Below are positions 1-8,300 of a stretch of 64,000 bases of DNA, in pieces. The position numbers and the translations under genes were made by a program. The notes under the pieces were generated by a model. It saw only the letters and a program-made list of their open reading frames with translations, made no database searches and had not been told where the DNA came from. Location: assembly GCF_023516615.1 (NCBI RefSeq), contig NZ_JAMGBF010000042.1:33164-97163 (forward strand), read 5' to 3'. This DNA comes from Streptomyces panaciradicis (GTDB taxonomy: Bacteria > Actinomycetota > Actinomycetes > Streptomycetales > Streptomycetaceae). Position 1 is the first letter of the stretch. Each line of letters opens with the position of its first letter.

Positions 1-132
1 GGTCCTGATGTGTCCGAGGTGCACGGCGAGATCGAACTCGCCTCGTTTCAAGCCCAGTTCCCTGGCCGCGCGGCTGGGCGTACAGGTCGTGCGGGCCGTG
101 TGGGTCGATGGCGTGACGATGTTGCCCTGCAT
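1..132 (-). CDS. Hypothetical protein, N-terminal fragment (DUF6397-like)
   Basis: Reading leftward from an ATG at 130-132 the frame stays open to the window edge, giving about 44 residues that include RAARELGLKRGEFDLAVHLG. A GGGGGAG ribosome site lies about 8 bases upstream of the start. The RAA-ELGLKRGEFDLAV segment resembles the beginning of Streptomyces proteins I associate with DUF6397, a family of unknown function with a helix-turn-helix-like N-terminus. The rest of the gene is outside the window, so neither length nor function can be judged. Confidence 0.55.
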   Translation of the reverse strand, partial: MQGNIVTPSTHTARTTCTPSRAARELGLKRGEFDLAVHLGHIRT

Positions 133-183
133 GACTGGTCTCCCCCGTGGAGTCGGTGGTCCGCGCCGTCCGCGCGGCCTCGG

Positions 184-205
184 AAAAAAACCGTAGCCGC
201 TACGG
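184..205 (-). terminator. Intrinsic terminator after the orphan roadblock gene
   Basis: On the minus strand a perfect 6-bp stem CCGTAG / CTACGG with a 3-base loop (205-191) is followed directly by seven T residues (190-184). This is a classic rho-independent terminator, uncommon in such GC-rich DNA. It lies about 55 bases past the roadblock stop at 260. Confidence 0.75.
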
Positions 206-223
206 CGGATCGTGTGGCGGACC

Positions 224-232
224 TGTGGATAA
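224..232. other. Perfect DnaA-box sequence
   Basis: TGTGGATAA, the reverse complement of the canonical box TTATCCACA, lies just past the roadblock gene's stop. Six of its nine positions are A/T, so a chance match in DNA this GC-rich is unlikely. A second perfect copy is at 21450-21458. Whether DnaA binds here is inference. Confidence 0.45.
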
Positions 233-259
233 CTCCACGGGAAAGAGGGAAACCGCAGG

Positions 260-673
260 TCAGAAGTCTTTTGCCGAGGTCGGGTCGGGCTGGCGGGCCT
301 CGATGTCGAGGTGTTCGCCGACCCGGTTGACGAGCAGGGTCATCTCGTAGGCGATCTGACCGATGTCGGCCTCCGCCGCGCTGAGCACGCACAGACAACT
401 GCCCGCACCGGCCGCGGTCACGAACAGCACGGCGTCGTCGAACTCCACCATCGTCTGGCGCACTCCGCCCGCGCCGAAGTGGCGTCCCGAGCCCTTGGCC
501 AGACTGTGGAGTCCGGACGAGACCGCGGCGAGATGCTCGGCGTCCTCGCGCCTGAGGCCCGTGCTCGCGCCGGTGACCAGACCGTCGTTGGACAGGACCA
601 GGGCGTGCCGCACCTGTTCCACCCGCTCGGTCAGATCGTCCAGCAGCCAGCCAAGTGTCTGGTTCTGCACCAT
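260..673 (-). CDS. Orphan roadblock/LC7 domain protein (CvnB-like)
   Basis: A 137-residue single-domain roadblock/LC7 (MglB-like) protein. This family dimerises and modulates small Ras-like GTPases. It starts MVQNQTLGWLLDDL and carries the hallmark segments VLSNDGLVTGAST, RREDAEHLAAVSSGLHSLA and GAGGVRQTMVE. It is closely similar along its length to the conservon CvnB at 2338-2775, so it is a paralogue. The ATG at 671-673 is chosen because GGGGAG precedes it. The gene stands outside the conservon, divergent from the flavoprotein gene, and ends in an intrinsic terminator, so it is probably its own transcription unit. It may act on the nearby CvnD GTPase; that is inference. Confidence 0.88.
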   Translation of the reverse strand: MVQNQTLGWLLDDLTERVEQVRHALVLSNDGLVTGASTGLRREDAEHLAAVSSGLHSLAKGSGRHFGAGGVRQTMVEFDDAVLFVTAAGAGSCLCVLSAAEADIGQIAYEMTLLVNRVGEHLDIEARQPDPTSAKDF

Positions 674-767
674 GGTCGAAAACTCCCCGTGTATCGACTC
701 CCCCTGGCCGGAGGATCTGCCCGTCAGCCTTCCCCACACCACGCCCGCGAGCAAGGAGGATGGGGGC

Positions 768-1196
768 ATGGCACAGAAGATGACCGATGAGGAATGGCGG
801 GCGTTCGTCTCGTACGGCACCCGCACCGCGAAACTCTCGACCGTCCGGGCCGACGGGAGCCCGCACGTGACGCCGATCTGGTTCGTGCTGGACGGGGACG
901 ACGTCGTGTTCAACACCGCGAAGACCAGTGTGAAGGGGCGGAATCTGACCCGCGACGGGCGTGCCGCGCTGTGCGTGGACGACGACCGGCCGCCCTACGA
1001 CTACGTGGTGCTGCGGGGCCGGGCCCGGATCTCGGAGGACCCGGAGGAACTGCGGTACTGGGCCACCCGTATCGGCGCGAGGTACATGGGCGAGGAGCGG
1101 GCGGAGGAGTTCGGGGCCCGCAACGGCGTACCCGGCGAACTCCTCGTGCGGATGACGATCGACAAGGTGCTGGCGGAGAAGGCCGTCTCCGGCTGA
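768..1196 (+). CDS. PPOX-class F420/FMN-dependent oxidoreductase
   Basis: A 142-residue split-barrel flavoprotein of the pyridoxamine-phosphate-oxidase-like class, which in actinobacteria often uses F420. Family signs are the opening KLSTVRADGSPHVTPIWFV, then VVFNTAKTSVKGRNLTRDGRAAL and the VVLRGRARI strand. Length is typical. The ATG at 768 follows AAGGAGGA at good spacing. It diverges from the orphan roadblock gene and converges on the conservon end. Substrate cannot be told from sequence; related proteins reduce quinones, enones or biliverdin-like compounds. Confidence 0.85.
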   Translation: MAQKMTDEEWRAFVSYGTRTAKLSTVRADGSPHVTPIWFVLDGDDVVFNTAKTSVKGRNLTRDGRAALCVDDDRPPYDYVVLRGRARISEDPEELRYWATRIGARYMGEERAEEFGARNGVPGELLVRMTIDKVLAEKAVSG

Positions 1197-1220
1197 CCGT
1201 CCACAGGGCGGCGTGGGACG

Positions 1221-1871
1221 TCAGCCGACGGAGTCGAGCAGCCGGGCGGTGTGCATCCGCCCGGCGTACTCGACGAGCCGGATCAGCACCTCCTTCCCCG
1301 AGGCGCGGTCCCGGGCGTCGCAGAGCACCACCGGCGTCCCCGGGTCCAGGTCGAGGGCGCGCGAGACCTCCTCGTCCGTGTACCTGCGGGCGCCGGTGAA
1401 GCAGTTGACGGCCACCACGAACGGGATGTGCCGGTGCTCGAAGTAGTCGACCGCGGGGAAACAGTCGTCGAGCCTGCGGGTGTCGGCGAGGACCACGGCG
1501 CCCAGCGCCCCTTGCGCCAACTCGTCCCACAGGAACCAGAAGCGGTCCTGGCCCGGCGTGCCGAAGAGGTAGAGGGACAGACCGGAGCGGATGGTGATGC
1601 GGCCGAAGTCCATGGCGACGGTCGTCGTGACCTTCTGGTCCACGCCGCCGGTGTCGTCCACCGACTGACCGACCTCGCTGAGCAGTTCCTCGGTGCGCAG
1701 CGGCTTGATCTCGCTGACCGCGCCGACCAGGGTGGTCTTGCCCACGCCGAAGCCGCCGGCGACCAGTATCTTCAACGCGAGCGGTGCCGTCTCGCCGTCC
1801 GGGGCGTCGGAGTGTCCGTGGTGCTCGGACTGCTGGGGGTGTTCGGAGTACTCGCGGTGCTCGGAGATCAT
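1221..1871 (-). CDS. cvnD: Conservon GTPase CvnD
   Basis: A 216-residue Ras-like ATP/GTP-binding protein, last gene of the conservon. The P-loop GGFGVGKTT is at about residues 39-47. Switch-II-like FGTPGQDRF follows at about 104-112, and VAVNCFTG takes the place of the usual guanine-specificity NKxD loop. The first 30 residues are rich in His, Glu and Ser and look disordered. In characterised Streptomyces conservons CvnD forms a membrane complex with CvnA, B and C that has been compared to a G-protein-coupled receptor; the signal sensed is mostly unknown. It lies 30 bases after cvnC. Its ribosome site (GAGAAG) is weak. Confidence 0.92.
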   Translation of the reverse strand: MISEHREYSEHPQQSEHHGHSDAPDGETAPLALKILVAGGFGVGKTTLVGAVSEIKPLRTEELLSEVGQSVDDTGGVDQKVTTTVAMDFGRITIRSGLSLYLFGTPGQDRFWFLWDELAQGALGAVVLADTRRLDDCFPAVDYFEHRHIPFVVAVNCFTGARRYTDEEVSRALDLDPGTPVVLCDARDRASGKEVLIRLVEYAGRMHTARLLDSVG

Positions 1872-1901
1872 CGATCACTTCTCTCGGTGTTTCGGGTGCG
1901 C

Positions 1902-2315
1902 CTAAAGGGCTCGCAGCCCCTCGATCACTTCGCGCAGAATCCGCTCGTCGGGCAGCTGAGCGGGTGGCACGGGACGGCTGACGGTCACGCGGCCGGACTC
2001 CAGCAGGTCGCCGAGGAGGACACGGACCACGCCCACGGGCAGGTCGGTGCCGGCGGCGAGTTCGGCGACCGACTGGGTCTCCGTGCTGCACAGGTCGATC
2101 AAGGTCCGGTGTTCCGGGCCGAGCGCGGCGTCGTCCGCCGCGCCGGGCGTGCCGGGGTCCAGGGTGACCAGGGCGATCAGGTCGAAGCGGACACCGGTCG
2201 GCCCGGGCCGGGTACGTCCGCCCGTCATGGCGTACGGGCGCACGAGCGGTCCCGCCTCGCCGTCGAACCACTGGCTGCCCGGTTGCTGCGCCACGCCGGT
2301 CCTGTCGGTGTTCAT
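1902..2315 (-). CDS. cvnC: Conservon protein CvnC (DUF742)
   Basis: A 137-residue DUF742 protein, third member of the conservon. Visible features are the LVRPYAMTGGRTRP segment near residue 25 and a winged-helix-like stretch (VAELAAGTDLPVGVVRVLLGDLLESGRV), followed by an ILREVIEGLRAL C-terminus. DUF742 proteins are accessory parts of CvnA-D complexes and resemble small DNA-binding folds, but their biochemical role is not settled. The gap to cvnB is 22 bases. Confidence 0.92.
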   Translation of the reverse strand: MNTDRTGVAQQPGSQWFDGEAGPLVRPYAMTGGRTRPGPTGVRFDLIALVTLDPGTPGAADDAALGPEHRTLIDLCSTETQSVAELAAGTDLPVGVVRVLLGDLLESGRVTVSRPVPPAQLPDERILREVIEGLRAL

Positions 2316-2337
2316 TCGAGCGGACCGTCCTCGCGCC

Positions 2338-2775
2338 TCATCCTGCGGCGGGCGGCCGCGCGCCGGCGCGCGGCGGGGTGTACAGGTGCTCGCCGACGCG
2401 TTTGACCAGGCGTGCCATCTCGTAGGCGACCAGGCCGATGTCGGCGGTCACGGCGGTCAGCACGGTCAGGCAGGAGCCGTCGCCCGCGGCGGCCACGAAC
2501 AGGAAGGCGTCGTCCATCTCCACCATGGTCTGGCGCACGCCGCCGGCCCCGAAGTGCCGGCCCGCACCCTTGGCCAGGCTGTGGAAGCCGGAGGCGACGG
2601 CGGCGAGGTGTTCCGCGTCCTCACGGCGCAGATCGGTGGACGCGCCCACGGCGAGGCCGTCGTTGGACAGCACCACGGCGTGCCGCACCTCGGCCACGCG
2701 CAGCACCAAGTCGTCCAGCAGCCAGTCGAGTTCGCCGCTCCGCTGGGCGGCTCTGGTGCTCGGGTCCTGGATCAT
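2338..2775 (-). CDS. cvnB: Conservon roadblock/LC7 protein CvnB
   Basis: A 145-residue roadblock/LC7 protein, presumed regulator of the CvnD GTPase. It contains VLSNDGLAVGAST, RREDAEHLAAVASGFHSLAK and GAGGVRQTMVEMDDAFLFV, the standard CvnB pattern. The ATG at 2773-2775 overlaps the cvnA stop by four bases (ATGA), pointing to translational coupling. The C-terminal PPRAGARPPAAG tail is absent from the orphan paralogue at 260-673. Confidence 0.93.
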   Translation of the reverse strand: MIQDPSTRAAQRSGELDWLLDDLVLRVAEVRHAVVLSNDGLAVGASTDLRREDAEHLAAVASGFHSLAKGAGRHFGAGGVRQTMVEMDDAFLFVAAAGDGSCLTVLTAVTADIGLVAYEMARLVKRVGEHLYTPPRAGARPPAAG

Positions 2776-5285
2776 GCGCGATCTCCTTCGTTGCTGTCGC
2801 TGCCCGCTGTGAAATCTGGGCCGGCACCGCGGCCCGGTTGCCTTCCGCCGCCGCGCGCCCAGCCGTCGCGGTAGGCCGCCATGCGTGCGCGTACGACCTC
2901 CGGGGTGCGCTGTTCGTCCGCGAGGGCGCCGGAGGGGCGCCGTTCCGGTTCCTCGCCGCGGTGCCCGCGCAGCTGAGGGGCGAGGCTCGCCTGACGCACC
3001 CGGCGGGGCAGGTCGTCCGATGCTTCGACGTCGTCCTCGGAACGGTGCGGGCGCAAGGTGGTCACTCCAGGGGGTGGGGGGTCGGACGCCGGTTCCGCCG
3101 CGGCCGGTGCCGACAGTGCCGGCCGCTCGGCGAGGGCGTGCACGGACTCCTTGGGCAAGGTGGCGCCGGGCACGCGCGCGTACTCGCGTGCCACCGGCCG
3201 CCGCGGGCCGGCCACCTCGCCGGGGGAACGTTTTGCCGCTTCGGTGTGCAGGAGTGCGGTCGGCAGCAGGACGACGGCGGTCGTACCGCCGTAGGGCGAG
3301 GTGCTCAGTTGCACCTTGACGCCGTGGCGGGCCGCGAGCCTGCTGACCACGAAGAGGCCGAGGCGGTCGCTGTCGAAGAGGTCGAGCGTCTCGGACTGGG
3401 CGATGCGCCCGTTGGCCTCGGCCAGGGTCTCCTTGCCCATGCCCAGGCCGCGGTCCTCGACCTCCAGGGCGTAGCCGTTGCCGACGGGTTCTCCCGTGAT
3501 GCGCACGCGCGTGTGCGGTGGGGAGAACTGGGCGGCGTTCTCGACGAGTTCGGCCAGCAGGTGGGTGAGGTCGGCGACGGCCGTGCCCACCACGGACGCC
3601 TCGGGGAGCTGCCGTACCTCCACGCGCGCGTAGTCCTCGACCTCGGAGACGGCCGCGCGCACCACGTCCGTCAGCGACACCGGCGTGCGCCAGGCCCGGC
3701 CGGGCGCCGCGCCGGAGAGGATGATCAGGCTCTCGGCGTGCCGCCGCATCCTGGTGGTGAGGTGGTCGAGGCGGAAGAGGTCGCTGAGTTCGTTCGGGTC
3801 GTCGGAGCGGCGTTCCATGCTGTCGAGCAGGGTCAGCTGGCGGTGGACGAGGACCTGGCTGCGGCGGGCGAGGTTGACGAAGACGCCCGAGATGCCGCTG
3901 GCGAGTTCGGCGCGCTCGACGGCGGCCCGCAGTGCGGCGCGGTGCACGATGCCGAGGGCCTCGGCGACCTGTCCGGCCTCGTCCTCGGCGGGCGGTCCGG
4001 GCGGGGCCTCGGACCGGATGTCGATCTCCTCGCCGGCGCGCAGCTTCCGCATCGCCTCGGGGAGGCCGCGCCGGGCGATCTCCAGGGCGCTGTCGCGCAG
4101 GCTCACCAGCTCGACGACGAGGCCGCGGCCGATGCGCACGGAGATGACGAGGGAGGCGGCGACGGCGGCGAGGCCGAGGAGGACGGCGGCGCCGGCCGGG
4201 GTGAGCAGGCCGCGGGTGAACGGATCGGCCCGGCCGGCGACCTCGCGTCCGGCGCCGGACTCGATGGCTCGCATGCCGGCCTGCACGCGTGCGTGTGCGG
4301 TGTTCCAGGTGTCCTGCGACGCGGTGGCCCTCAGCGGGCCGGGGGTGCCGGCCAGGACGTGATCCTCGGCGGCGTTGACGGCCCGGTAGGCGCTGCTGCG
4401 GGCGAGGGTGTGCCAGGTGTCGCGGTCGGTGCCGTTCAGGTCGGCGACGGCGATCGCGGTGAGGGTCCTGCGGGTGTCCACCGCTCCGGTGAACAGCCGC
4501 AGTCCCGGCTCGCTGAGACCGTCGGCGCGGTGCGCGCCGGCCAGTATCGCGTCCTCCTGGGCGAGGGCTTCGCCCGCGCGGGAGAACTCGAGCAGTACGC
4601 GCGCGTCGGTGCCGAGGTCGGCGTATCGGATGCCGCCGAGCGCGCCGTCCACCGCGAACGCGGTGGCGATGGTCCGCGTGTAACCCCCGTACGCCCGCGT
4701 CCAGTCGGTGCGGTGGTCCAGTACGGCGCTGCGCAGGGTGTTCAGTTCTCCGGCGCCGGTGACGAAGGCCTTGAGCCGCCTGGACACGTCCGCGGGGAGT
4801 TCCGTGCCGTCGGCGACGGTGCTGTCGTCGCCGAGCCGCAGCCGGGCCACGGCCCGGTCGGTGCGGTCCGCGAGCTGTTTGTAGTCGTCCCTGTGCCGGG
4901 GCGAGGGGTCGGTGGCGCAGCGCACGGCGGCGGTGCGTTCGGCCTGCAGGGCGGCGACGGCCTCGGCGACGGGCGTGCGGATCTCCTCGTCGACGCGCTG
5001 CAACTGCCGCAGCCCGGAGACGTCCTGGGCGGTGGTGACGGTGGCGTAGGCCCACAGGGCCAGCAGCGAGACGACCGGCACCATCAGCAGGCAGACGACC
5101 CTGGCCCGGATGGTGCGCGGGTGTATGCGGCGCCGCGTCGCGCGCGGGGGCTGCTCGCCCGCCGTGCCGTCGTACTCCTGCTCGCGCTCGTCGGCCGGGG
5201 GTCCGGCGTGGGCGCGCCGACCGCGCGGGAGAGACCCGGGGGGCGTCTCGGCGCCGCTGGTGGACGTCCTACGGGGTGTGCGCAT
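2772..5285 (-). CDS. cvnA: Conservon sensor histidine kinase CvnA (nitrate-sensing-like)
   Basis: An 837-residue membrane kinase heading the conservon. After a basic cytoplasmic tail, TM1 spans about residues 62-83. A large extracellular helical region of the NIT (nitrate/nitrite-sensing-like) type follows, then TM2 at about 363-385 and a HAMP-like linker. The dimerisation segment contains LDHLTTRMRRHAESL. The ATPase domain has LLAELVENAAQFSPP (N box), EDRGLGMG and DRLGLFVVSRLAARHGV. The C-terminal 170 residues are proline-rich and low complexity. CvnA proteins are histidine-kinase-like, but partner response regulators are usually missing nearby, as here. Start chosen at 5283-5285. Confidence 0.93.
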   Translation of the reverse strand: MRTPRRTSTSGAETPPGSLPRGRRAHAGPPADEREQEYDGTAGEQPPRATRRRIHPRTIRARVVCLLMVPVVSLLALWAYATVTTAQDVSGLRQLQRVDEEIRTPVAEAVAALQAERTAAVRCATDPSPRHRDDYKQLADRTDRAVARLRLGDDSTVADGTELPADVSRRLKAFVTGAGELNTLRSAVLDHRTDWTRAYGGYTRTIATAFAVDGALGGIRYADLGTDARVLLEFSRAGEALAQEDAILAGAHRADGLSEPGLRLFTGAVDTRRTLTAIAVADLNGTDRDTWHTLARSSAYRAVNAAEDHVLAGTPGPLRATASQDTWNTAHARVQAGMRAIESGAGREVAGRADPFTRGLLTPAGAAVLLGLAAVAASLVISVRIGRGLVVELVSLRDSALEIARRGLPEAMRKLRAGEEIDIRSEAPPGPPAEDEAGQVAEALGIVHRAALRAAVERAELASGISGVFVNLARRSQVLVHRQLTLLDSMERRSDDPNELSDLFRLDHLTTRMRRHAESLIILSGAAPGRAWRTPVSLTDVVRAAVSEVEDYARVEVRQLPEASVVGTAVADLTHLLAELVENAAQFSPPHTRVRITGEPVGNGYALEVEDRGLGMGKETLAEANGRIAQSETLDLFDSDRLGLFVVSRLAARHGVKVQLSTSPYGGTTAVVLLPTALLHTEAAKRSPGEVAGPRRPVAREYARVPGATLPKESVHALAERPALSAPAAAEPASDPPPPGVTTLRPHRSEDDVEASDDLPRRVRQASLAPQLRGHRGEEPERRPSGALADEQRTPEVVRARMAAYRDGWARGGGRQPGRGAGPDFTAGSDSNEGDRA

Positions 5286-5340
5286 GGACTCCTCGCTCGG
5301 GAGTGGTTCGGGATGCGTGCCGTCGCGGCCGGAGCCGCGC

Positions 5341-6114
5341 CTACGGGACGGCGCTCTCGACCGGCCGCTGGGTCGAGGCGGCCTCCTCGCGCTTTCCGGT
5401 CGTCGGCGACAGCGCGACGAAGGCCGAGGTCAGGAACAGGTAGGACCCGAGGCCGACGGCGAGGGGGAAGATGAACTGCATCGCCGTGGCCCCGGGCAGG
5501 GCCCGGCCGGAGGGCACGACGTGGACCCGCACCGCGAACATCGCGGTGTAGTGCATGCTCGTGACCGCGGCGGCCATGATCAGCGAGGCGACGGCGACGG
5601 CCACCGGTGACTTGATGTTGAGGCCAGCCCACAGGGCCGCCGTGGCCGCGACCACGGCGATCACCACGGAGAGCGCGACGAGGGGCGGGTCGTAGCCGAC
5701 GCGGCCGTGCAGCCGTACCGCGGCCATGCCCAGGTAGTGCATGCTCGCCACGCCGACGCCGGTGGCGAGTCCGCCCAGGAGCAGCGCCCGGGTGCGGTCC
5801 TTGCTGTAGCCGACGGCGAAGACTCCGCCGCAGACGACGAGCATGGCGACGAGCAGGCTCAGGAGCGTCAGCGGCACGTCGTAGCGGATGTCGGTACCGC
5901 TGACGCCGAAGCCGAGCATGGCGACGAAGTGCATGGTCCAGATGCCCGTGCCGATGGCGGAGGCGGCGGTGAGGAGCCAGTTGCGACGCGAGCGTCCGGT
6001 GGCGCCGAGAGCGCGGACCGTGCAGCGCAGCCCGAGGGCGGCGCCCGTGCAGGCCATCACGTACGACAGTACGGGGGTCAGCCAGCCGAAGGTGGCATGG
6101 TCCAGGTGTCCCAT
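5341..6114 (-). CDS. MHYT-domain integral membrane sensor
   Basis: A 257-residue membrane protein with about seven predicted helices and the three repeats that define the MHYT domain: WTMHFVAMLG (near residue 60), SMHYLGMAAVR (near 125) and SMHYTAMFAV (near 188). The conserved Met/His residues are proposed to bind copper and sense O2, CO or NO. Elsewhere MHYT is fused to GGDEF/EAL or kinase domains; here it stands alone, as in many actinobacteria. It lies 55 bases beyond the start of cvnA on the same strand, so it may be co-transcribed with the conservon. Confidence 0.9.
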   Translation of the reverse strand: MGHLDHATFGWLTPVLSYVMACTGAALGLRCTVRALGATGRSRRNWLLTAASAIGTGIWTMHFVAMLGFGVSGTDIRYDVPLTLLSLLVAMLVVCGGVFAVGYSKDRTRALLLGGLATGVGVASMHYLGMAAVRLHGRVGYDPPLVALSVVIAVVAATAALWAGLNIKSPVAVAVASLIMAAAVTSMHYTAMFAVRVHVVPSGRALPGATAMQFIFPLAVGLGSYLFLTSAFVALSPTTGKREEAASTQRPVESAVP

Positions 6115-6257
6115 GGCCCCGGGACGCTAGCGGGAGCGCAGGCGCACGAAGGGGGCCCATTTCGAAAGGTGCTGCAATGTGACGCAGCGGTGCGCCTGAA
6201 AGACCGCGTCCCGCCCGAACATGCGCACCAGGGCGTCATCCGTGTCGGCGAGGGATC

Positions 6258-6866
6258 ATGCGGAACATGAGCGACGACCACACACACGTGCAGGAGTTCT
6301 TCGGCGCCCGCGCCGCCGACTGGGACAGCCGGTTCCCCGACGACGGTCCCTCCTACGCCTCCGCGGTCGCCGACCTCGGCCTGCGCGAAGGCGACCGGGT
6401 GCTCGACGCCGGCTGCGGCACCGGGCGGACCCTGACGCCCCTGCGTGCCGCCGTGGGGGCCACGGGAGTGGCCGTGGGAGTCGATCTGACCCCGGCCATG
6501 CTCCAGGCCGCCGTACGGGCGGGCAGGGACCGTGACGGGCGGCTGCTGCTGGCCGACGTGGCCGCGCTGCCGCTGCGGTCGGAGTCCCTGGACGCGGTGT
6601 TCGCCGCCGGCCTGATCGCGCATCTGCCCCGGCCGACTGAGAACCTGCGGGAGTTGGCGCGTGTCGTCCGTCCCGGCGGGACGCTCGCCCTGTTCCACCC
6701 CATCGGCCGGGCGGCGCTCGCCGCCCGCCAGGGCCGCACGATCACTCCGGACGATCTGCGCGCGGAGCCCAACCTGCGGCCGCTGCTGGCCGGTTCGGGC
6801 TGGCGGATGACGTCGTACGCCGACGAGGACAGCCGTTTCCTCGCGCTTGCCGTGCGGGAGGGGTAG
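6258..6866 (+). CDS. Class I SAM-dependent methyltransferase
   Basis: A 202-residue Rossmann-fold methyltransferase of the Methyltransf_11/UbiE type. Motif I is VLDAGCGTGRTL (about residues 48-59). The acidic loop is VGVDLTPAMLQAAV, motif II LPLRSESLDAVFAAGLIAHL, and the post-motif is ARVVRPGGTLALFHP. The C-terminus is short, so the substrate domain is minimal. The ATG at 6258 has GAGG 4-5 bases upstream; an ATG nine bases on is the alternative. It ends six bases from the convergent MpaB-like gene. Substrate unknown. Confidence 0.85.
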   Translation: MRNMSDDHTHVQEFFGARAADWDSRFPDDGPSYASAVADLGLREGDRVLDAGCGTGRTLTPLRAAVGATGVAVGVDLTPAMLQAAVRAGRDRDGRLLLADVAALPLRSESLDAVFAAGLIAHLPRPTENLRELARVVRPGGTLALFHPIGRAALAARQGRTITPDDLRAEPNLRPLLAGSGWRMTSYADEDSRFLALAVREG

Positions 6867-6872
6867 ACCGGC

Positions 6873-7769
6873 TCATTCGCCGGCGGTCACGTCCAGGTGC
6901 CGCACGGGGCAGCCCCGCACACCCGGAACCGGCCAGGTGCCCAGCCGTTCCAGGCGGTAGCCGTCGGGGTAGCCCTTGACCTCCCGGTTCTGTCGCGCGT
7001 GGTGCGCTGTCCGCCGCGGCGGCATCAGGCGGACGAACCGTCCACGCGCGCGTACCCCGCGGCGCACCAACGCGCGCGTGGCGGGGCCCGGCGGCGCGTA
7101 GCGGAAAGCCCGCAGGAGGCGGTCGTCGAGCAGCGCGAGAGTCGAGGTGCGCAGCAGGGGGGCCAGCGGGCGCGGATACCAGGAGGCCATCAGGTCGAGC
7201 GTGGCGTCGGAGACGCGGCGTGCGCCCGCGTCCCACGCGAAGTGGGCCTCCTCATAGGCGTCGAGAAGCGCTTCGAACTCCTCGTAGGACCCGGGGATGT
7301 CCTGGATGCCCATGTGGCGGCCGAGGGTGCGGTAGTGCTCGGCCGTGGCGACGATCTCGTGCCGTGACAGCCTGCGCCAGCCGTAGGCGTCGATCCACCG
7401 CTTGGGCATCACCACGAACGTGCACAGGACGTAGCGCATGTCCTCGTTGGTGATCTCGTAGCTGCGGTGCATCTGGTTGATCCGGCGGACCGCCGTGCGG
7501 CCCTCCGCGCTGCGGAAGCCGTGCTCCACGATGGCGTCGAGAAGCAGCGTGGTGTCGTCGTACCGTTTCTGCGCGCGCCCGGTGAGCTCCGCGGTCTCGG
7601 CGAGCAACCGTCCGATGGAGGGCACCGCGTAGGTCCGGTAGAGGGCCAGTTCGAGCGCGCGGGTGTAGTCCCACGGGAATTCGTAGGCCGAGCTGAGGCG
7701 GTAGATCTCGGACGCGTCCCGGTAGGGGTCCAGCCGCCGGATCTCCTCGAGCCGTGTGAAGCGCTTCAC
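6873..7769 (-). CDS. MpaB-like oxygenase (DUF2236 family)
   Basis: A 298-residue protein of the MpaB'/latex-clearing-protein (DUF2236) family, a mostly helical fold that binds b-type heme in characterised members. Recognisable parts are LELALYRTYAVPSIGRLL, the central RRINQMHRSYEITNEDMRYV with likely heme-pocket histidine, and FVVMPKRWIDAYGW. I chose the GTG at 7767-7769 because GGGGGAGG sits at the right distance; a start further upstream would lack this. It diverges from a small unknown gene across a near-palindrome. Actual substrate unknown. Confidence 0.8.
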   Translation of the reverse strand: MKRFTRLEEIRRLDPYRDASEIYRLSSAYEFPWDYTRALELALYRTYAVPSIGRLLAETAELTGRAQKRYDDTTLLLDAIVEHGFRSAEGRTAVRRINQMHRSYEITNEDMRYVLCTFVVMPKRWIDAYGWRRLSRHEIVATAEHYRTLGRHMGIQDIPGSYEEFEALLDAYEEAHFAWDAGARRVSDATLDLMASWYPRPLAPLLRTSTLALLDDRLLRAFRYAPPGPATRALVRRGVRARGRFVRLMPPRRTAHHARQNREVKGYPDGYRLERLGTWPVPGVRGCPVRHLDVTAGE

Positions 7770-7801
7770 CGCGTCCTCCCCCTTCTGCCGCCGCGACTGC
7801 A

Positions 7802-7815
7802 ACTCTACGTTGAGT
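7802..7815. promoter_or_regulatory. Near-palindrome in a divergent promoter region
   Basis: ACTCTACGTTGAGT is a 14-bp inverted repeat matching at 12 of 14 positions, centred on ACGT. It lies between the divergent MpaB-like gene and the small gene at 7869. The size and position suit a TetR-type operator, but no adjacent regulator is visible. Confidence 0.35.
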
Positions 7816-7868
7816 AGCAGGAGATGGACGATGGGTCAGGGCAACGACGCAGGGGGAAGGCGATCAGC

Positions 7869-8165
7869 ATGTGGGGCAGGCTGCGCAAGTCCGGTGCCAG
7901 ATTCCTCACCGCCGCGCGCGGAGGGATGAGCGACGGCCGGGATAAACGTACACACAATCTTTTCGAAGCCGCTGCCGCGTACGTCTCGGCGTGCGCGGAG
8001 GACGACCAGGAGCGGATCGACGAGGCGGCGGGCTGGGTGTCGCCGGAAGCGCTGTCCTTCGGGGTCAACGAGCTGGCCTGCCGGGCGCTGATCGCGCTGG
8101 CCCGGGAGCGGGACGAGTCACCGCGGGCCGTGGCGCGCACCCTCCTCGGGCTTCCGGCGGTCTGA
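7869..8165 (+). CDS. Small conserved hypothetical protein
   Basis: A 98-residue protein with no family I can name. It opens with a basic stretch (MWGRLRKSGARFLTAARGG). The rest looks helical, including NLFEAAAAYVSACAEDDQERIDEAAGWV cut by an acidic loop, and NELACRALIALARERDESPRAVARTLL. The ATG at 7869 is preceded by GGAAGG at 8-base spacing. No signal peptide or membrane segment is seen. GC-rich third codon positions support real coding. Confidence 0.6.
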   Translation: MWGRLRKSGARFLTAARGGMSDGRDKRTHNLFEAAAAYVSACAEDDQERIDEAAGWVSPEALSFGVNELACRALIALARERDESPRAVARTLLGLPAV

Positions 8166-8300
8166 CACACGCGGGGACCGGAGGTCGATTCGCCCCGTCC
8201 ACCCGGAAAACTGCAGCTCCGGGTGCGCTTGTGCGTCGTGACAAGCGCCTTCCGCGCGCATTAGGGTGCGCGCCGTTGGACGAACGATGGGGAGGCTGGG

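Noticed and set aside
2412..5474. Plus-strand frame of 1020 codons opposite cvnA
   Set aside because: Arg/Gly/Ala-rich antisense shadow of the conservon kinase; no motifs or ribosome site.
6850..6900. Terminator between the methyltransferase and MpaB-like genes
   Set aside because: Only a bulged GC-rich stem can be drawn; too weak to report as a feature.
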